Shown piece after piece: positions 56,170 through 64,000 of a stretch of DNA of 64,000 bases (position 1 is the first letter of the stretch; each line of letters opens with the position of its first letter). The notes under the pieces were generated by a model. The model did no database searches. It saw only the letters and a program-made list of their open reading frames with translations, and had not been told where the DNA came from. Made by a program: the position numbers and the translations under genes. This stretch comes from Verrucomicrobiota bacterium. GTDB lineage: Bacteria; Verrucomicrobiota; Verrucomicrobiia; Verrucomicrobiales; Verrucomicrobiaceae. The DNA is taken from the NCBI GenBank assembly GCA_025360015.1, contig JANYCZ010000037.1:94871-158870 (forward strand), given 5' to 3'.

Positions 56170-56326
56170 GCGGAAGGGCGGGGGGGGGAGCGCAGGATAC
56201 GATCAGGATGTGACAAAGGAGAGGGGCAAAGTTTGCAGTATCGGGCATGAGGTTAATGATGAATATTTCGCTGGGCTGCCGTTACTGGAAGCGCCATATC
56301 ATTTCTCCCAACCCCGACTTCGACCC

Positions 56327-57475
56327 ATGTCTTCGTATTCGCCTGAGACCGACGAACCGAAATCTTTTACCGCCGCCTGGATCACCACGATTCTCCTCAT
56401 CGTGGTGTTCATCCTCGGTCTGCTGATTTTCCCGCCGCTGTATGATGCGCCTGCGGGGGATGCGTCTGAGTCTGTGCTCTTCATCGGGCGCTTTCACCCG
56501 ATCCTGCTGCATCTGCCGGTGGGTATTCTCTCGCTGCTGTGTTTCTTTGAGCTGATCTGCTCCACGCAGCGTGGCGAGCGGAAGTTTGGCGAGGCGTCGC
56601 TGCTGATGCTGGTGCTCGGCTCGGCGGGTGCCATCCTGGCGGTGTTTGCCGGCATCATGCTCTCGCGTGAGGGCGGCTATGTGGGGGGCAATTTCAGCCT
56701 GCATCAGACGATGGGGCTGATGGGCACGGCGGGGGTTTTGATCGCGCTGGTGGTGCGGCTGGTCGCGATGGGGCGCGAGAGCATGGAGCTGCTGAACGCG
56801 TATCGTGCGGTGTATTTCATCAGCTTTGGCATCATGGGTCTCGGGGCGCACTTCGGTGGCAACATGAGCCACGGGAATAAATTCCTCACTGAGCATGCGC
56901 CGGCGGTGGTCAAGGGGCCGATGGTGGGGATGGAGAAGTTTTTGCTGCGTTTTGTGGAGAAACCGAAGGTGGACAAAAACGCGCCGCCAGCCGACATCAA
57001 GCCGGAGGTCAAACCCGAGGTGCCGGCTGAAGTGAAGCCTGAGGTGAAGCCTGTGGCAATGGACAAGCTCATCGAGCCGCCACCGCCGACTCCGCCTCCA
57101 GCCAGCGGCGAAAGGCTCGTGTTTGAGCACGTCATTCTCCCGGTCCTCACCGCCAAGTGCAACAAGTGCCACAGCGAGCAGAAGTCGAAGGGCGACCTGC
57201 GCATGGACACGTATGAGATGGCGATGAAGGGCGGCGAAAACGGCAAGAACTTCGTGGCGGGGAAGGTGGATGAGAGCCTGAGCATTCAGCGCATCATGCT
57301 GCCCGACAGCGATGACGAACACATGCCGCCGGAGGGCAAGGACCAGCTCACGCCGGAGGAAATGGCGCTCATTAAATGGTGGGTAGGGCAGGGGGCCAGT
57401 GGCACGCAAAAGGTCAATGAGGCGAAATTTCCCGCCGAGCTCCAGGCCACTGTTGATGGAATTCTGAAAGGCTAG
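56327..57475 (+). CDS. Membrane-anchored PSCyt1-type c-type cytochrome protein
   Basis: The ATG at 56327 gives 382 residues; a longer frame to 56114 overlaps the photolyase and is poor in coding character. Four or five membrane helices lie in residues about 18-200, as in DUF2231-like domains (FHPILLHLPVGILSLLCFFE). A Pro/Lys/Val-rich linker (KPEVKPEV) follows at about 225-255, and then a PSCyt1 domain with one haem site, AKCNKCH, at about residue 278, and DEHMPPEGKDQLT towards the end. The haem domain should face the periplasm. It is the first gene of a five-gene plus-strand cluster. Its redox partner is unknown. Confidence 0.87.
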   Translation: MSSYSPETDEPKSFTAAWITTILLIVVFILGLLIFPPLYDAPAGDASESVLFIGRFHPILLHLPVGILSLLCFFELICSTQRGERKFGEASLLMLVLGSAGAILAVFAGIMLSREGGYVGGNFSLHQTMGLMGTAGVLIALVVRLVAMGRESMELLNAYRAVYFISFGIMGLGAHFGGNMSHGNKFLTEHAPAVVKGPMVGMEKFLLRFVEKPKVDKNAPPADIKPEVKPEVPAEVKPEVKPVAMDKLIEPPPPTPPPASGERLVFEHVILPVLTAKCNKCHSEQKSKGDLRMDTYEMAMKGGENGKNFVAGKVDESLSIQRIMLPDSDDEHMPPEGKDQLTPEEMALIKWWVGQGASGTQKVNEAKFPAELQATVDGILKG

Positions 57476-57531
57476 TCCAACTCACGCCTTTTGTTGCCTT
57501 GTTCCTTTCCCGCTGAAATTTTGTCTCATTC

Positions 57532-59607
57532 ATGAAACCCACCTCCCTCCTCTTCGCCCTGGCACTCGCCTTCACCGCGCATGCCGCCGATGACAAAGCC
57601 GCCGCTGATCCCGCCGTCGCCGCCGCGATGCAGAAAGTGAACGCCAGCGGCGCTTCGCTGATGCCCGTGGCCGCCGATGCGAAGACCTTCCGCTTCACCG
57701 CGCTGAATGTGGCCAAGGAATTCGGCGATGCCGGGCTGGAGCCGCTGGGACCCATCGCGGACAAGATTGTCTCGCTGGACATCGCGCGCAGCAAAGTGAC
57801 GGATGGCGGACTCAAGGCCCTCGCGGGGATGAAGCACCTCAAGGAACTGCACCTCGAAGGCACGGCCATCAGCGATGCGGGGCTGGATCAGCTCCAGGGG
57901 CTCGCGGAACTCGAATATATCAACCTCTACAACACCAAGGTGACCGATGCAGGCCTCGTGAAACTTGCCGCCCTCGGCAAGCTCAAGGCCATCTACCTCT
58001 GGCAGAGCGGCGTGACGAAGGCGGGTGTGGCCGCCTTGAGAGCGAAGCTGCCGAATGCCCACATCAACACCGGCTGGACGGCTGAGGACGATGCCAAGCC
58101 TACTGCCATCGTGGCGGCTGCCCCGGCGGCTGCTGCCAAACCTGCGGCTCCCGCTGCCACTCCTACACCTGCTGCCGCCGCTGCCAAGCCTGCGACCACT
58201 CCCGCCGCTGCTCCAGCGGCAGCGCCTGCACCCGCCGCAGCCGGTGCTAAACTGGACCCCGCCATCGCGGCGAAGGCGGTCATTTATAAAGATGTCGTCG
58301 CTTCAATCATGAGCGCGAAGTGCATCGCCTGCCACGGCGTGGAGAAGAAGAAGGGCAAGCTTCAATTGCATGACTACGCCGCCATGCTGAAAGGCGGCGG
58401 CGATGGTGCCACGACGGTCATTCCGAAGAATACCAAGGACAGCCTGCTGCTCGTCCGCGCCAATCTGCCGAAGGATGACGACGACCACATGCCGCCCGCC
58501 GATGAGCCGCAGCTCACGAAGGAAGAGATCGCCGTGCTGACATGGTGGATCGAGAACGGCGCTTCCGAGACCGCCACCGTGGCTTCGGTCAAAGCTCCTG
58601 CCGATGTGGAGAGCGCGCTCGCCGTGCTGCTCGCCAAAGGTCTGCCGAAAGCTGATGCCGTGGTCAAGGTGACGAAGCCCAAGGCCAAGCCGCTCACCGA
58701 TGCGGAGAAGAAACAGGTCGCGGAAATCTCCGCCAAGATGCAGGCGCTCAATGCCTCGCTCATGCCACTGGCGCAGGACACGGAGCAGCTTCGCCTCGGC
58801 GTCATCAATGCTGCTGACAAATTTGGTGACAAGGAACTCGCGCTGCTGGCTCCCATCGCCACGCAGATTCTGTGGGTCGATCTTTCCCGCAGCCAGGTCA
58901 CGGATGCTTCGGCGGAGACGCTAGCGAAGATGATCAATCTGGAGCGCCTGCATCTGGAAAACACCAAGGTCACGGATGCCGGCATCGCCAAACTCGGCGG
59001 GCTGCAAAACCTCGAATACCTCAATCTCTACGGGACCAAGACCACGGACGGCGGCATCGCCAAGCTGGCCTCGGCGAAGGATTTGAAGAAGCTGTTTGTG
59101 TGGGAAACCGGCGTCACGCAGGCCGGAGCCAAGGCGCTCGAAGGCCAGGTGCCCGGCCTCAAGGTCAACGTCGGCCTCACTGCGGAGGAGATCGCCAAGC
59201 TCACCGCCCCGCCTCCTGCGCCACCGCCCGCCGCGATGCCTGCGAAGAAGGAAGATCCCAAAAAAGCCGTCGATGCGAAACCTGCTGTTGCGCCGGTGAA
59301 GCCCGCTGCTCCAGCAGGCAGTGACGTCATCAAGACGGTGATGAAGCAGTATCACAAAGGGGACGATGCCCTGTGCAAAAAGGTGGGCACGACCGCGACG
59401 GATGCGGAACTTGCCACGCTGCTCACGGCTTATCAGGGCATGGCTGCCGCCACACCGCCGAAGGGTGACAAGGCCGCCTGGACCACGAAATGCCAGGCGC
59501 TTATCGATTCGGTCAAGAAGGTGCAGGCGAAAGACCCTGCTGGAGCCGCCGCTTACAAGGCTGCGGTGAACTGCAAAGCCTGCCACACCGATCACAAAGG
59601 CGCGTGA
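57532..59607 (+). CDS. Exported leucine-rich-repeat c-type cytochrome
   Basis: 691 residues with a signal peptide (MKPTSLLFALALAFTAHA). Two homologous leucine-rich blocks (about 45-180 and 400-560) contain repeats such as LKELHLEGTAISDAGLDQL and LERLHLENTKVTDAGIAKL. Between them lie an Ala/Pro-rich linker and a PSCyt1 domain with CIACH at about residue 264 and a DDHMPPADEPQLT segment. A second haem site, CKACH, lies near residue 681, almost at the end. So it carries at least two CxxCH. It follows the membrane cytochrome gene by 56 nt and likely works with it in periplasmic electron transfer or as a scaffold; that is inference. Confidence 0.88.
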   Translation: MKPTSLLFALALAFTAHAADDKAAADPAVAAAMQKVNASGASLMPVAADAKTFRFTALNVAKEFGDAGLEPLGPIADKIVSLDIARSKVTDGGLKALAGMKHLKELHLEGTAISDAGLDQLQGLAELEYINLYNTKVTDAGLVKLAALGKLKAIYLWQSGVTKAGVAALRAKLPNAHINTGWTAEDDAKPTAIVAAAPAAAAKPAAPAATPTPAAAAAKPATTPAAAPAAAPAPAAAGAKLDPAIAAKAVIYKDVVASIMSAKCIACHGVEKKKGKLQLHDYAAMLKGGGDGATTVIPKNTKDSLLLVRANLPKDDDDHMPPADEPQLTKEEIAVLTWWIENGASETATVASVKAPADVESALAVLLAKGLPKADAVVKVTKPKAKPLTDAEKKQVAEISAKMQALNASLMPLAQDTEQLRLGVINAADKFGDKELALLAPIATQILWVDLSRSQVTDASAETLAKMINLERLHLENTKVTDAGIAKLGGLQNLEYLNLYGTKTTDGGIAKLASAKDLKKLFVWETGVTQAGAKALEGQVPGLKVNVGLTAEEIAKLTAPPPAPPPAAMPAKKEDPKKAVDAKPAVAPVKPAAPAGSDVIKTVMKQYHKGDDALCKKVGTTATDAELATLLTAYQGMAAATPPKGDKAAWTTKCQALIDSVKKVQAKDPAGAAAYKAAVNCKACHTDHKGA

Positions 59608-59698
59608 ACCGCCCCCGAGTTTGACGTCCTCCAATCTCCGCGCTGCTGCGCATCTTCGTGGCATTCACGAAGGATGCTGCTAATCCTTTTGCCCCCTC

Positions 59699-60370
59699 AT
59701 GCGTTCCTTGTCGATGACATCCCTCCAACCATCCTGCGCGCTGCTGGCGTGCGGTCTTCTCATGACTTCCTGCAAGCCGCCGCAGGAGCGTGAAGCCATC
59801 ACCGAGACGCGTGAGATTTCCACTCATGCCGCGAAGCCGCATGCGGACATCCCCAGCGTCACACGCTTCTATGACGATGCAAAAGAGGAGCCCGCGAAGC
59901 GGCCAAGCTTTCGCGAGCTGCTCACCTGGACCGTTCCTGCAGGCTGGAAGGAATCCACCACGCCAGACCCCATGGGCATGCGTTTGCTCGATTTGAGATT
60001 TGGCCCGAAGGAAGAAGGGGAGTGCTACATCTCCCTTATGCCCGGCCCTGCGGGTGGCCTGGAGGCCAATGTGAACCGCTGGCGCACGCAGATGGGGCAG
60101 ACGCCCTACACCGCGGAGGAGATCGCTGCTCTGCCGAAGAAACCCTTCTTCAACCGGGATGCGACGTTTGTGGCGTTCGATGGCGACTTCAAAGGTTTCG
60201 GTGCCGAAGCGGCCAAGACCGGCTACCGCATGCTCGGCCTCATCCATTCCGCCGATCAGGCCACCATCTTCGTCAAGCTCACCGGACCCAAGGCCTTGGT
60301 GGACGAAAACGCCGCCGCGTTTGACGCCTTCTGCCAGTCCATCAAACCCAACGTGCCGAAGCAGGAGTAA
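59699..60370 (+). CDS. Putative lipoprotein in the cytochrome cluster
   Basis: 223 residues. The N-terminus has a lipoprotein-like signal (LLACGLLMTSC, Cys at about residue 25). A second in-frame ATG at 59714 is possible. The mature part starts with a polar stretch and then a mixed alpha/beta domain with LTWTVPAGWKESTTPDPMGM and AAFDAFCQSIKPN. No catalytic motif is recognised. It lies between the cytochrome genes and resB, so a role in cytochrome assembly or surface display is possible but not shown. Confidence 0.7.
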   Translation: MRSLSMTSLQPSCALLACGLLMTSCKPPQEREAITETREISTHAAKPHADIPSVTRFYDDAKEEPAKRPSFRELLTWTVPAGWKESTTPDPMGMRLLDLRFGPKEEGECYISLMPGPAGGLEANVNRWRTQMGQTPYTAEEIAALPKKPFFNRDATFVAFDGDFKGFGAEAAKTGYRMLGLIHSADQATIFVKLTGPKALVDENAAAFDAFCQSIKPNVPKQE

Positions 60371-60438
60371 TGCAGCCCACGGCATCTCCATCATCCTCGT
60401 TCTAATTTCCTTATTGCTTCAGCCCCGCTTTCTTCCTC

Positions 60439-61752
60439 GTGTCCTCTCAGCCTCAGTCCATTCCCGCGAAAATCTTCGCCTTCTTCGCCAGCTTCGGCCT
60501 CGCCACCTCGGTGCTGGTCATGCTGCTGGTGCTCACCTTTCTAGGCACGCTGGAGCAGGCGGAGCACGGGCTCGTCGCCAGTCAGGCGCGCTACTTTGAG
60601 TCGGCGTTTATTAACCGTATTGACGTGGGTGCCTGCTGGCGCGCGCTGGCTTTCAATGCGTACTGGGACATCGGCAATGTGACACTGCCGCTCTACATCG
60701 TTCCGGGCGGTTACACGCTGATGGCGCTGCTTTTTGTGAACCTGCTGTGCGGTGGCATCGTGCGCATCCGCAAGTCGCCGAAGACCATCGGTGTCATCAT
60801 CTCGCACTTCGCCATCCTGTTCATGATCGCCGCCGGTGCGGTGACGCATCACTTCGCCAAAGAGGGTAATATGAGCCTGCATGAGGGTCAGACGAACGAC
60901 GAGTTCCTCAGTTTCCATGACCGCGTGATTGAGATCGAAAAGCTGCCGGCGGATGCCAGCGCCAAACGCACGGCGCTGGTGATCGACGAGGCGAAGTTCC
61001 GTGACGTCACCACCGCAGGTGATGGGCGCACCTTCACCAGCGACAGCCTGCCGTTTGATCTCATCATCACCGGCTGGAAAAAGAACGCCCAGCCCAAGCG
61101 CGATGCTGACCACAGCCGCGGGGATGCCGTGGACGGCTACTTCATCCAGGAGATGCCCATGCTGGACAAGGCTGGCGCGGCGATGGCGGATGAACAGCTC
61201 GCCAGCGCCTGCGTGGCCATCGCGAAGATGAAGAAAGGTGACGACAAACAAACCGGCATCCTGTGGGAGTTCGCAGCGGCTCCATGGACGGTCACCGTCG
61301 GCGCGGACAAATACCTCATCTCGCTGGTGCATCGCTCCCACAAGCTGCCCTTCGCCGTGCGGCTGGACCAGACCGAGGAGGAAAAACATCCCGGCACCGA
61401 GCGCGCGCGACGGTTCACCAGCAAGGTCACCAAGCTCACCGGCGGCCACGAAGAGAAACGCGTCATCACCATGAACGAACCCGTGCGCAGCGAAGGCTAC
61501 GCGGTTTTTCAGAGCACCTTCAGCTCAGGCGAGCAGGAGGGCACCGGCGTGAAAAGCTCCGGCTTCATGATCGTGGAAAATCCCGCCGACCACTGGCCGC
61601 TCATCTCCTGCATCATCGTGGCGGAAGGCCTGCTGCTGCACTTCCTCATGATGCTGGCCCGCTTCATCAAGGTGAACCCCTGGATTTTTGCCTTCAGCCT
61701 CATCGCCGCCTTCAATGCCGCCTTCGCGCTGGCGATGTGGAAGCTGCTCTAA
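60439..61752 (+). CDS. resB: ResB-like cytochrome c biogenesis protein
   Basis: 437 residues, starting with GTG at 60439 since no ATG is suitably placed. ResB/Ccs1 works with CcsA in System II to bring haem to apocytochromes outside the membrane. Membrane segments are visible at about residues 15-37 (FGLATSVLVMLLVLTFLGTL), about 85-105, about 115-135 (TIGVIISHFAILFMIAAGAV) and near the C-terminus (IIVAEGLLLHFLMML), around a long soluble loop. NMSLHEGQ and YAVFQSTF fit the family. It is followed 28 nt later by the ccsA gene. Confidence 0.88.
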   Translation: MSSQPQSIPAKIFAFFASFGLATSVLVMLLVLTFLGTLEQAEHGLVASQARYFESAFINRIDVGACWRALAFNAYWDIGNVTLPLYIVPGGYTLMALLFVNLLCGGIVRIRKSPKTIGVIISHFAILFMIAAGAVTHHFAKEGNMSLHEGQTNDEFLSFHDRVIEIEKLPADASAKRTALVIDEAKFRDVTTAGDGRTFTSDSLPFDLIITGWKKNAQPKRDADHSRGDAVDGYFIQEMPMLDKAGAAMADEQLASACVAIAKMKKGDDKQTGILWEFAAAPWTVTVGADKYLISLVHRSHKLPFAVRLDQTEEEKHPGTERARRFTSKVTKLTGGHEEKRVITMNEPVRSEGYAVFQSTFSSGEQEGTGVKSSGFMIVENPADHWPLISCIIVAEGLLLHFLMMLARFIKVNPWIFAFSLIAAFNAAFALAMWKLL

Positions 61753-61780
61753 CTGCCCTCCGGCCCACGTATTTCTCTGC

Positions 61781-63811
61781 ATGAAAACTCTTCGTTTTGC
61801 CCTTCTCACGCTGTTCACACTCAGCGGCTTCGTTTCCGCTGCTGAACTGCCTTCGCTGGATTTGTTTCGTGACAAGGAGGTCGTCGAGACCTTCGCGTCG
61901 CTGCCCGTGCAGGAGGTCGGCCGCATCAAGCCGCTCGAAAACATCGCCAGCTATCGGCTGCTGCGTTTTCGTGCCCGCCGCAGCATCTGGCTGACGGACA
62001 GCGGCGAGATGGATGGCAAGCCGCTGGTCGATCCCGCCACGCAGAAGCCCATCACCAAAGAAGGCGACAAACCGGTGAAGCTCAGCGCCGTGGAGTGGAT
62101 GCTGATGAGCTGGTTTCGCCCTGACCTCGGCAAGACGGTGCCGCTCTTCAAGGTGGACAACTCCTCCGCCATCAGCGAGCTCGGACTCACCGCGAAAGCC
62201 AAGCGCGATCAGTACAGCTTTGCGGAGATCGAGCCTGCGCGGCAGATCCTGATGCAGAAGATGGGCGAGTATCGCGAGATCCCATCCCGCAAGCAGACGC
62301 CGGAGCAGCGCATGATCGTGCAGCTCGCTGCAAACTTCCTCGACTATGAAATGATCACTGGGCATTTCGATTTCATCCGCGAGCCCCTGGGTGAAAAGCC
62401 GGAAGGACTGCCTGCCGGGATCACCCTGCCGGTGCGCCTGTCGAAAAGCCTCAACACCTTCATTGCCGCCATCCGGGCCAACGGCGGCCCGCCCATGCAG
62501 ATTCCCTGGTTCAGGGCTTTCGCTAAAGGCGCGCTGGGTGCGATGATGAGCGGCAACCCCGAGCAGCAGTATCGTATTTTCCCGCCGGCTCCCGGAGCTG
62601 GCAATGTCTGGAACGGCCCCGGCGAGATGATCTTCGGCGCGGTGAACAGTGACAAAGATGTGACGGCGGATCAGCTCAACTGGCTGGCGCTGTATGAAGA
62701 CGTGTACCTGGCGCTGCCAGATGCGGCCAAGTTCAAGGCGGCTTCCAAGACGCTGCTGAGTAAAATTCAAGACGCCGCCAAGCTGCGCGGGGAAGGGCAG
62801 TTCATCGCGCTGGAACGCCAGTCGATGCACGCGGACTATTTCTTCTATGCGCAGTGGATTTTCCTCACGGGTTTTATTGCCATGGCCCTGACCTGGATCT
62901 CCCCGGGATCGCGTCTGGAAAAAGGTGCCCGATTGGCGGCGTGGCTGCTGCTGGGCAGCGCCACTGCGCTGGCGGTGACGGGCGTGGTGATCCGCTGCAT
63001 CATCATGCAGCGCCCGCCCATCACCACGCTGTATGAGACGATCCTCTTTATCGGCTCCGCCTGTGCCTTGCTCGGCCTGGTGGCGGAGTTGATCACCAAA
63101 CGCGGCTTGGGGCTGCTGGTGACGGCCATCGGCGGCACGGCGTGCATGTTCCTGTCCATCCAGTTTGAAGCCTCCGAAGCCACCGACACGTTTCAGCAAC
63201 TGCAGGCCGTGCTGATCACGAACTTCTGGCTCTCCACCCATGTGCCAATGATCAATCTCGGCTACGCGGCCTGCATGGTGGCGGCCTTGATTTCGATGAT
63301 CTATTTCGTCCAGCGCATCTTCGGCGTGTTTAAAACGGGCGAAGAAGATGCGCGCCTGCTGACCCGCGTCTCCTATGGTTTCATCGCAGCAGGCCTCTTT
63401 CTCTCTCTGGTGGGCACGGTGCTGGGCGGCATCTGGGCGAACTATAGCTGGGGGCGGTTCTGGGGCTGGGATCCGAAGGAAAACGGCGCGCTCATGATCG
63501 TGCTGATGTGCCTGGTGATTCTGCATGCGCGCCTCGGCGGCTACATCCGCGAAATCGGCCTGCACTGCTGCAATCTCCTTCTCGGCTGCATCGTGATCTT
63601 CTCGTGGTTCGGCGTGAACCAGCTCGGCGTCGGCCTGCATGCCTATGGCTTCACAGACGGCATCTGGCCGAAGATTTACGCCTACTGGCTCAGCCAGTTC
63701 CTGCTGCTCGGCTACGGGGTGATTTTGTCTTTGCGCGAACGGCGCCAATCGAAGTCGGTCAAGGCGGCTCCCATCACGGCGGCAGGTCTGGAGGAGTCCC
63801 CGGCTCACTAG
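61781..63811 (+). CDS. ccsA: CcsA-like haem-handling cytochrome c assembly protein with N-terminal extension
   Basis: The ATG at 61781 gives 676 residues with a signal-like start (MKTLRFALLTLFTLSGFVSA). Residues about 20-360 are a soluble domain without known motif. Then come about eight membrane helices and the WWD signature, WGRFWGWDPKENGALMI (about 557-573), typical of CcsA/CcmF-type haem handling. Conserved His residues lie in STHVPMINLG and LHARLGG. The large soluble part is much longer than classical CcsA, a design seen in some Bacteroidota and Verrucomicrobiota. It pairs with the adjacent resB. Confidence 0.9.
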   Translation: MKTLRFALLTLFTLSGFVSAAELPSLDLFRDKEVVETFASLPVQEVGRIKPLENIASYRLLRFRARRSIWLTDSGEMDGKPLVDPATQKPITKEGDKPVKLSAVEWMLMSWFRPDLGKTVPLFKVDNSSAISELGLTAKAKRDQYSFAEIEPARQILMQKMGEYREIPSRKQTPEQRMIVQLAANFLDYEMITGHFDFIREPLGEKPEGLPAGITLPVRLSKSLNTFIAAIRANGGPPMQIPWFRAFAKGALGAMMSGNPEQQYRIFPPAPGAGNVWNGPGEMIFGAVNSDKDVTADQLNWLALYEDVYLALPDAAKFKAASKTLLSKIQDAAKLRGEGQFIALERQSMHADYFFYAQWIFLTGFIAMALTWISPGSRLEKGARLAAWLLLGSATALAVTGVVIRCIIMQRPPITTLYETILFIGSACALLGLVAELITKRGLGLLVTAIGGTACMFLSIQFEASEATDTFQQLQAVLITNFWLSTHVPMINLGYAACMVAALISMIYFVQRIFGVFKTGEEDARLLTRVSYGFIAAGLFLSLVGTVLGGIWANYSWGRFWGWDPKENGALMIVLMCLVILHARLGGYIREIGLHCCNLLLGCIVIFSWFGVNQLGVGLHAYGFTDGIWPKIYAYWLSQFLLLGYGVILSLRERRQSKSVKAAPITAAGLEESPAH

Positions 63812-63944
63812 ACTTGTTCCCCAATAGAGGGGTTCCATATCTGCGGTGGCATTGGCGGTCGTAGATTACCATGTGGGCGGAGTCACCGAAGCGGATCGGT
63901 GATAAGAAGGGAGCGTTGAAGAAACCCCTGAACACACCACCCAC

Positions 63945-64000
63945 ATGGCCAAGCAAACTACCCAAAGCACCAAGACAAACAAGAGCAGCAAAGCGGCGAA
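63945..64000 (+). CDS. Lys-rich protein N-terminus (3' partial), possibly HU-like
   Basis: From the ATG at 63945 only 18 codons are in view, reading MAKQTTQSTKTNKSSKAA. The Lys/Thr/Ser-rich start resembles basic extensions of HU-like or ribosomal proteins. No other evidence is available, so the product is open. Confidence 0.4.
   Translation, partial: MAKQTTQSTKTNKSSKAA

Noticed and set aside
61712..63838. A 708-residue open frame on the minus strand opposite the ccsA gene
   Set aside because: The plus strand carries the WWD motif and membrane helices; the antisense frame has no recognisable domain.

Overview
The window looks like a chromosomal segment of a GC-rich Verrucomicrobiota bacterium, probably Verrucomicrobiaceae or a relative. 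The clues are a TIGR02597-like C-terminus on a giant secreted protein, a DUF1549/DUF1553 plus DUF1501 gene pair, PSCyt1-type cytochromes, a 4,049-residue glycine-rich autotransporter, and few Shine-Dalgarno sites. No rRNA, tRNA or CRISPR array was recognised.

Layout. 1-8.6 kb: the 3' part of a huge multidomain secreted protein (PA14, LamG-like, PKD, beta-propeller, di-haem peroxidase-like, nine Ig-like units, CBM6-like, PA14, TIGR02597). 8.8-16.9 kb: a secreted nitrilase-family hydrolase, a metzincin protease, and the DUF1549/1553-DUF1501 pair. 17-17.7 kb: a PIN-domain toxin-antitoxin pair. 17.8-29.6 kb: a TPR gluzincin peptidase, ApbE, an Agl23-like membrane protein, a fused transporter-like/spermidine synthase-like protein, a methyltransferase with a low-complexity tail, DprA and several unknowns. 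29.8-41.9 kb: the giant autotransporter. 42-44.2 kb: PurQ and a MacB/FtsX-type permease.

44.2-54.6 kb is an accessory, defence-like island. It opens with a second PIN-type toxin-antitoxin pair enclosed by a perfect 41-bp direct repeat that duplicates the 3' end of the permease gene. Next come a frameshifted helix-turn-helix gene, a possible minus-strand gene remnant, and a two-gene unit made of a putative ADP-ribosyltransferase-fold protein and a 79-residue partner. The island ends with a minus-strand cluster: HsdR, a 367-bp gap, a fused HsdM-HsdS, a PutAbiC-like membrane protein, a protein with a HEPN-type R-N-x3-H motif, and an HNH nuclease. The last four are packed with a 4-nt overlap and gaps of 4 and 30 nt. 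This composite cluster and the repeat-bounded cassette are the strongest candidates for something new.

54.8-64 kb returns to housekeeping: a class I photolyase, then a co-directional cluster of two c-type cytochrome proteins (one fused to leucine-rich repeats), a lipoprotein, and the System II cytochrome c maturation proteins ResB and CcsA, which would attach haem to the many CxxCH proteins here. A Lys-rich protein starts at the right edge.
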